Origin: Lytechinus pictus
Lineage: Eukaryota > Echinodermata > Echinoidea > Temnopleuroida > Toxopneustidae
Direction: 5' to 3'
DNA length: 64,000 nt
Assembly (NCBI RefSeq): GCF_037042905.1
Contig: NC_087257.1
Location: 29,472,001-29,536,000 of the forward strand
Shown: positions 62,951-64,000 of the stretch, in pieces
Layout of the letters: each line of letters opens with the position of its first letter
How positions within the stretch are numbered: the stretch's first letter is position 1
The notes under the pieces: model-generated
Databases searched by the model: none
Seen by the model: the letters and a program-made list of their open reading frames with translations, nothing else
Told to the model about the DNA's origin: nothing
Made by a program: the position numbers and the translations under genes

Positions 62951-64000
62951 AATAGGCTATTTACTTTTACTGCTTGGTTGCGGTGGACTGACATGACTTG
63001 CGAAAGCCTGTCTAAATTGACAGTTAAAAGCCTCAGCTTTTTTTAAGATCATCAGTAAAAAAAATATTATCCAATCAACATTGTGCGAAAAATTTCACAT
63101 TCCTGTAATTTTACTTTCAATAACTCATGCCAGACGCTATCAAATGCTTTAGCGAAATCGAGAAATGTGATACGAGTAATTGAGCCTCCTTCCAAAGAAC
63201 TTGTCCAGTCGTCAATAACTTCTATTAATTGGGTTTCACATGATCTTTTTCCACGAAAACCATGTTGATTATCACATAAAATTTTGTCACAATTAAAACG
63301 TTCAAATATTTTGTTTTGTTTACAATTCCCTTTTAAATTTTACATTTGAATCGGTCTATAATTATTATTGTGTCTTCTTTATCACCCTTTTTATATACTG
63401 GATATACGTTAGCTCTTAACCAGTCTTGTGGTAAAGCCCCTGTCGACAGAGATAAGGTTAACAGTTTACAAAGTGATGGGGCTATTATTTTGTTCTGCAC
63501 CTTAACGCGGAGAGATCTCATCATGTCCATGTGTTTTTGAGGTATCTATGCATTTGAGTAATTTCAAAACTTCTGATTCTGTACAATGAATGTCTTTCAT
63601 AATAGGATATTTACTTTTACTGCTTGGTTGCGGTGGACTGACATGACTTGCGAAAGCCTATGTCTAAATTGACAGTTAAAAGCCTCAGCTATTTTCAAGA
63701 TCATCAGTAATTACAGTGCCATTTACCCTTAAACATTCAACAGAAATTCTCTCAGACTTTCTAGATTTGACAAATTTCCAAAATAATTTTGAGTTACCTT
63801 TTAGACTCTGTCACTCTTACACATATCATTTTTTTAAGTACACATAATTCGATCTAATTTTCTTTTTACTATTTCGTAATCTGACTATACTTTGGCCAAT
63901 CCGAGTCCTTAATAGACTTTTTAGCTCTGAAAAATAATTTATTATTTTTAAATCGTTTTCAGAACATCTTTTTCGATACCGTGTGGAAAATTATCATCCC
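62951..64000 (-). pseudogene. CR1/jockey-like LINE fragment, minus strand, runs off the window
   Basis: Reading from the right edge: GNSKLFWKFVKSRKSERISV, CTESEVLKLLKCIDTSKTHG, LSTGALPQDWLRANVYPVYK plus KGDK, then QHGFRGKRSCETQLIEVIDD and TFLDFAKAFDSVWHELLKVK (RT motif A). Several stops break it. A 120-bp direct repeat (62937-63056 and 63588-63710) duplicates part of its linker. Confidence 0.75.

Overview
The window is eukaryotic, intron-rich and repeat-dense. It looks like animal DNA, most likely from a marine deuterostome such as an echinoderm (sea urchin). That placement is an inference. It rests on the gene content (MINDY3, MFSD6-like and UGT genes with GT-AG introns), on Tx1-like, R2/Hero-type and CR1/jockey-like LINEs, on tRNA-derived SINEs, and on very many short inverted-repeat DNA elements. 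There is no operon structure and nothing bacterial.

Region 1 (about 2.0-18.9 kb, minus strand) is a complete 12-exon MINDY3 (FAM188A) deubiquitinase gene of 446 codons. All splice phases join by hand, and the catalytic Cys63 and His287 are present. Its introns hold foldback elements, SINEs, repeats carrying perfect DR1 nuclear-receptor half-site pairs, and a decayed tandem copy of one of its own exons. Region 2 (about 19-24.5 kb) is gene-poor and contains a SINE, a (GAAA)n tract, a hAT-like non-autonomous element and a TA-flanked foldback element.

Region 3 (about 24.5-49.7 kb) is a tandem segmental duplication. Each copy carries a 4-exon MFSD6-like major facilitator gene on the minus strand, predicted at 702 and 700 aa and both open. 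A decayed LINE lies at the junction. The copies differ by traceable insertions: a 2.4-kb block with a mariner-like transposon in copy 1; a 1.33-kb hAT-like element in copy 2; and a 6.1-kb block carrying an R2/Hero-type LINE that splits the far end of copy 2.

Region 4 (about 49.8-51.5 kb, minus) is a UDP-glycosyltransferase whose coding region has no introns (536 aa, C-terminal anchor, KKID tail). Region 5 (about 53-64 kb) is a transposon graveyard. It holds hAT-like elements with internal arrays of a GC-rich palindrome, a Tx1/L1-like LINE with an unbroken 1244-codon ORF whose endonuclease has lost a catalytic Asp, and two CR1/jockey-like LINE fragments in opposite orientations at the right edge.

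The host genes are unrelated functionally: ubiquitin-chain trimming, membrane transport and lipophile conjugation. The clearest stories are the MFSD6-like duplication with its datable insertions and the transposon families defined here by their termini and target duplications.
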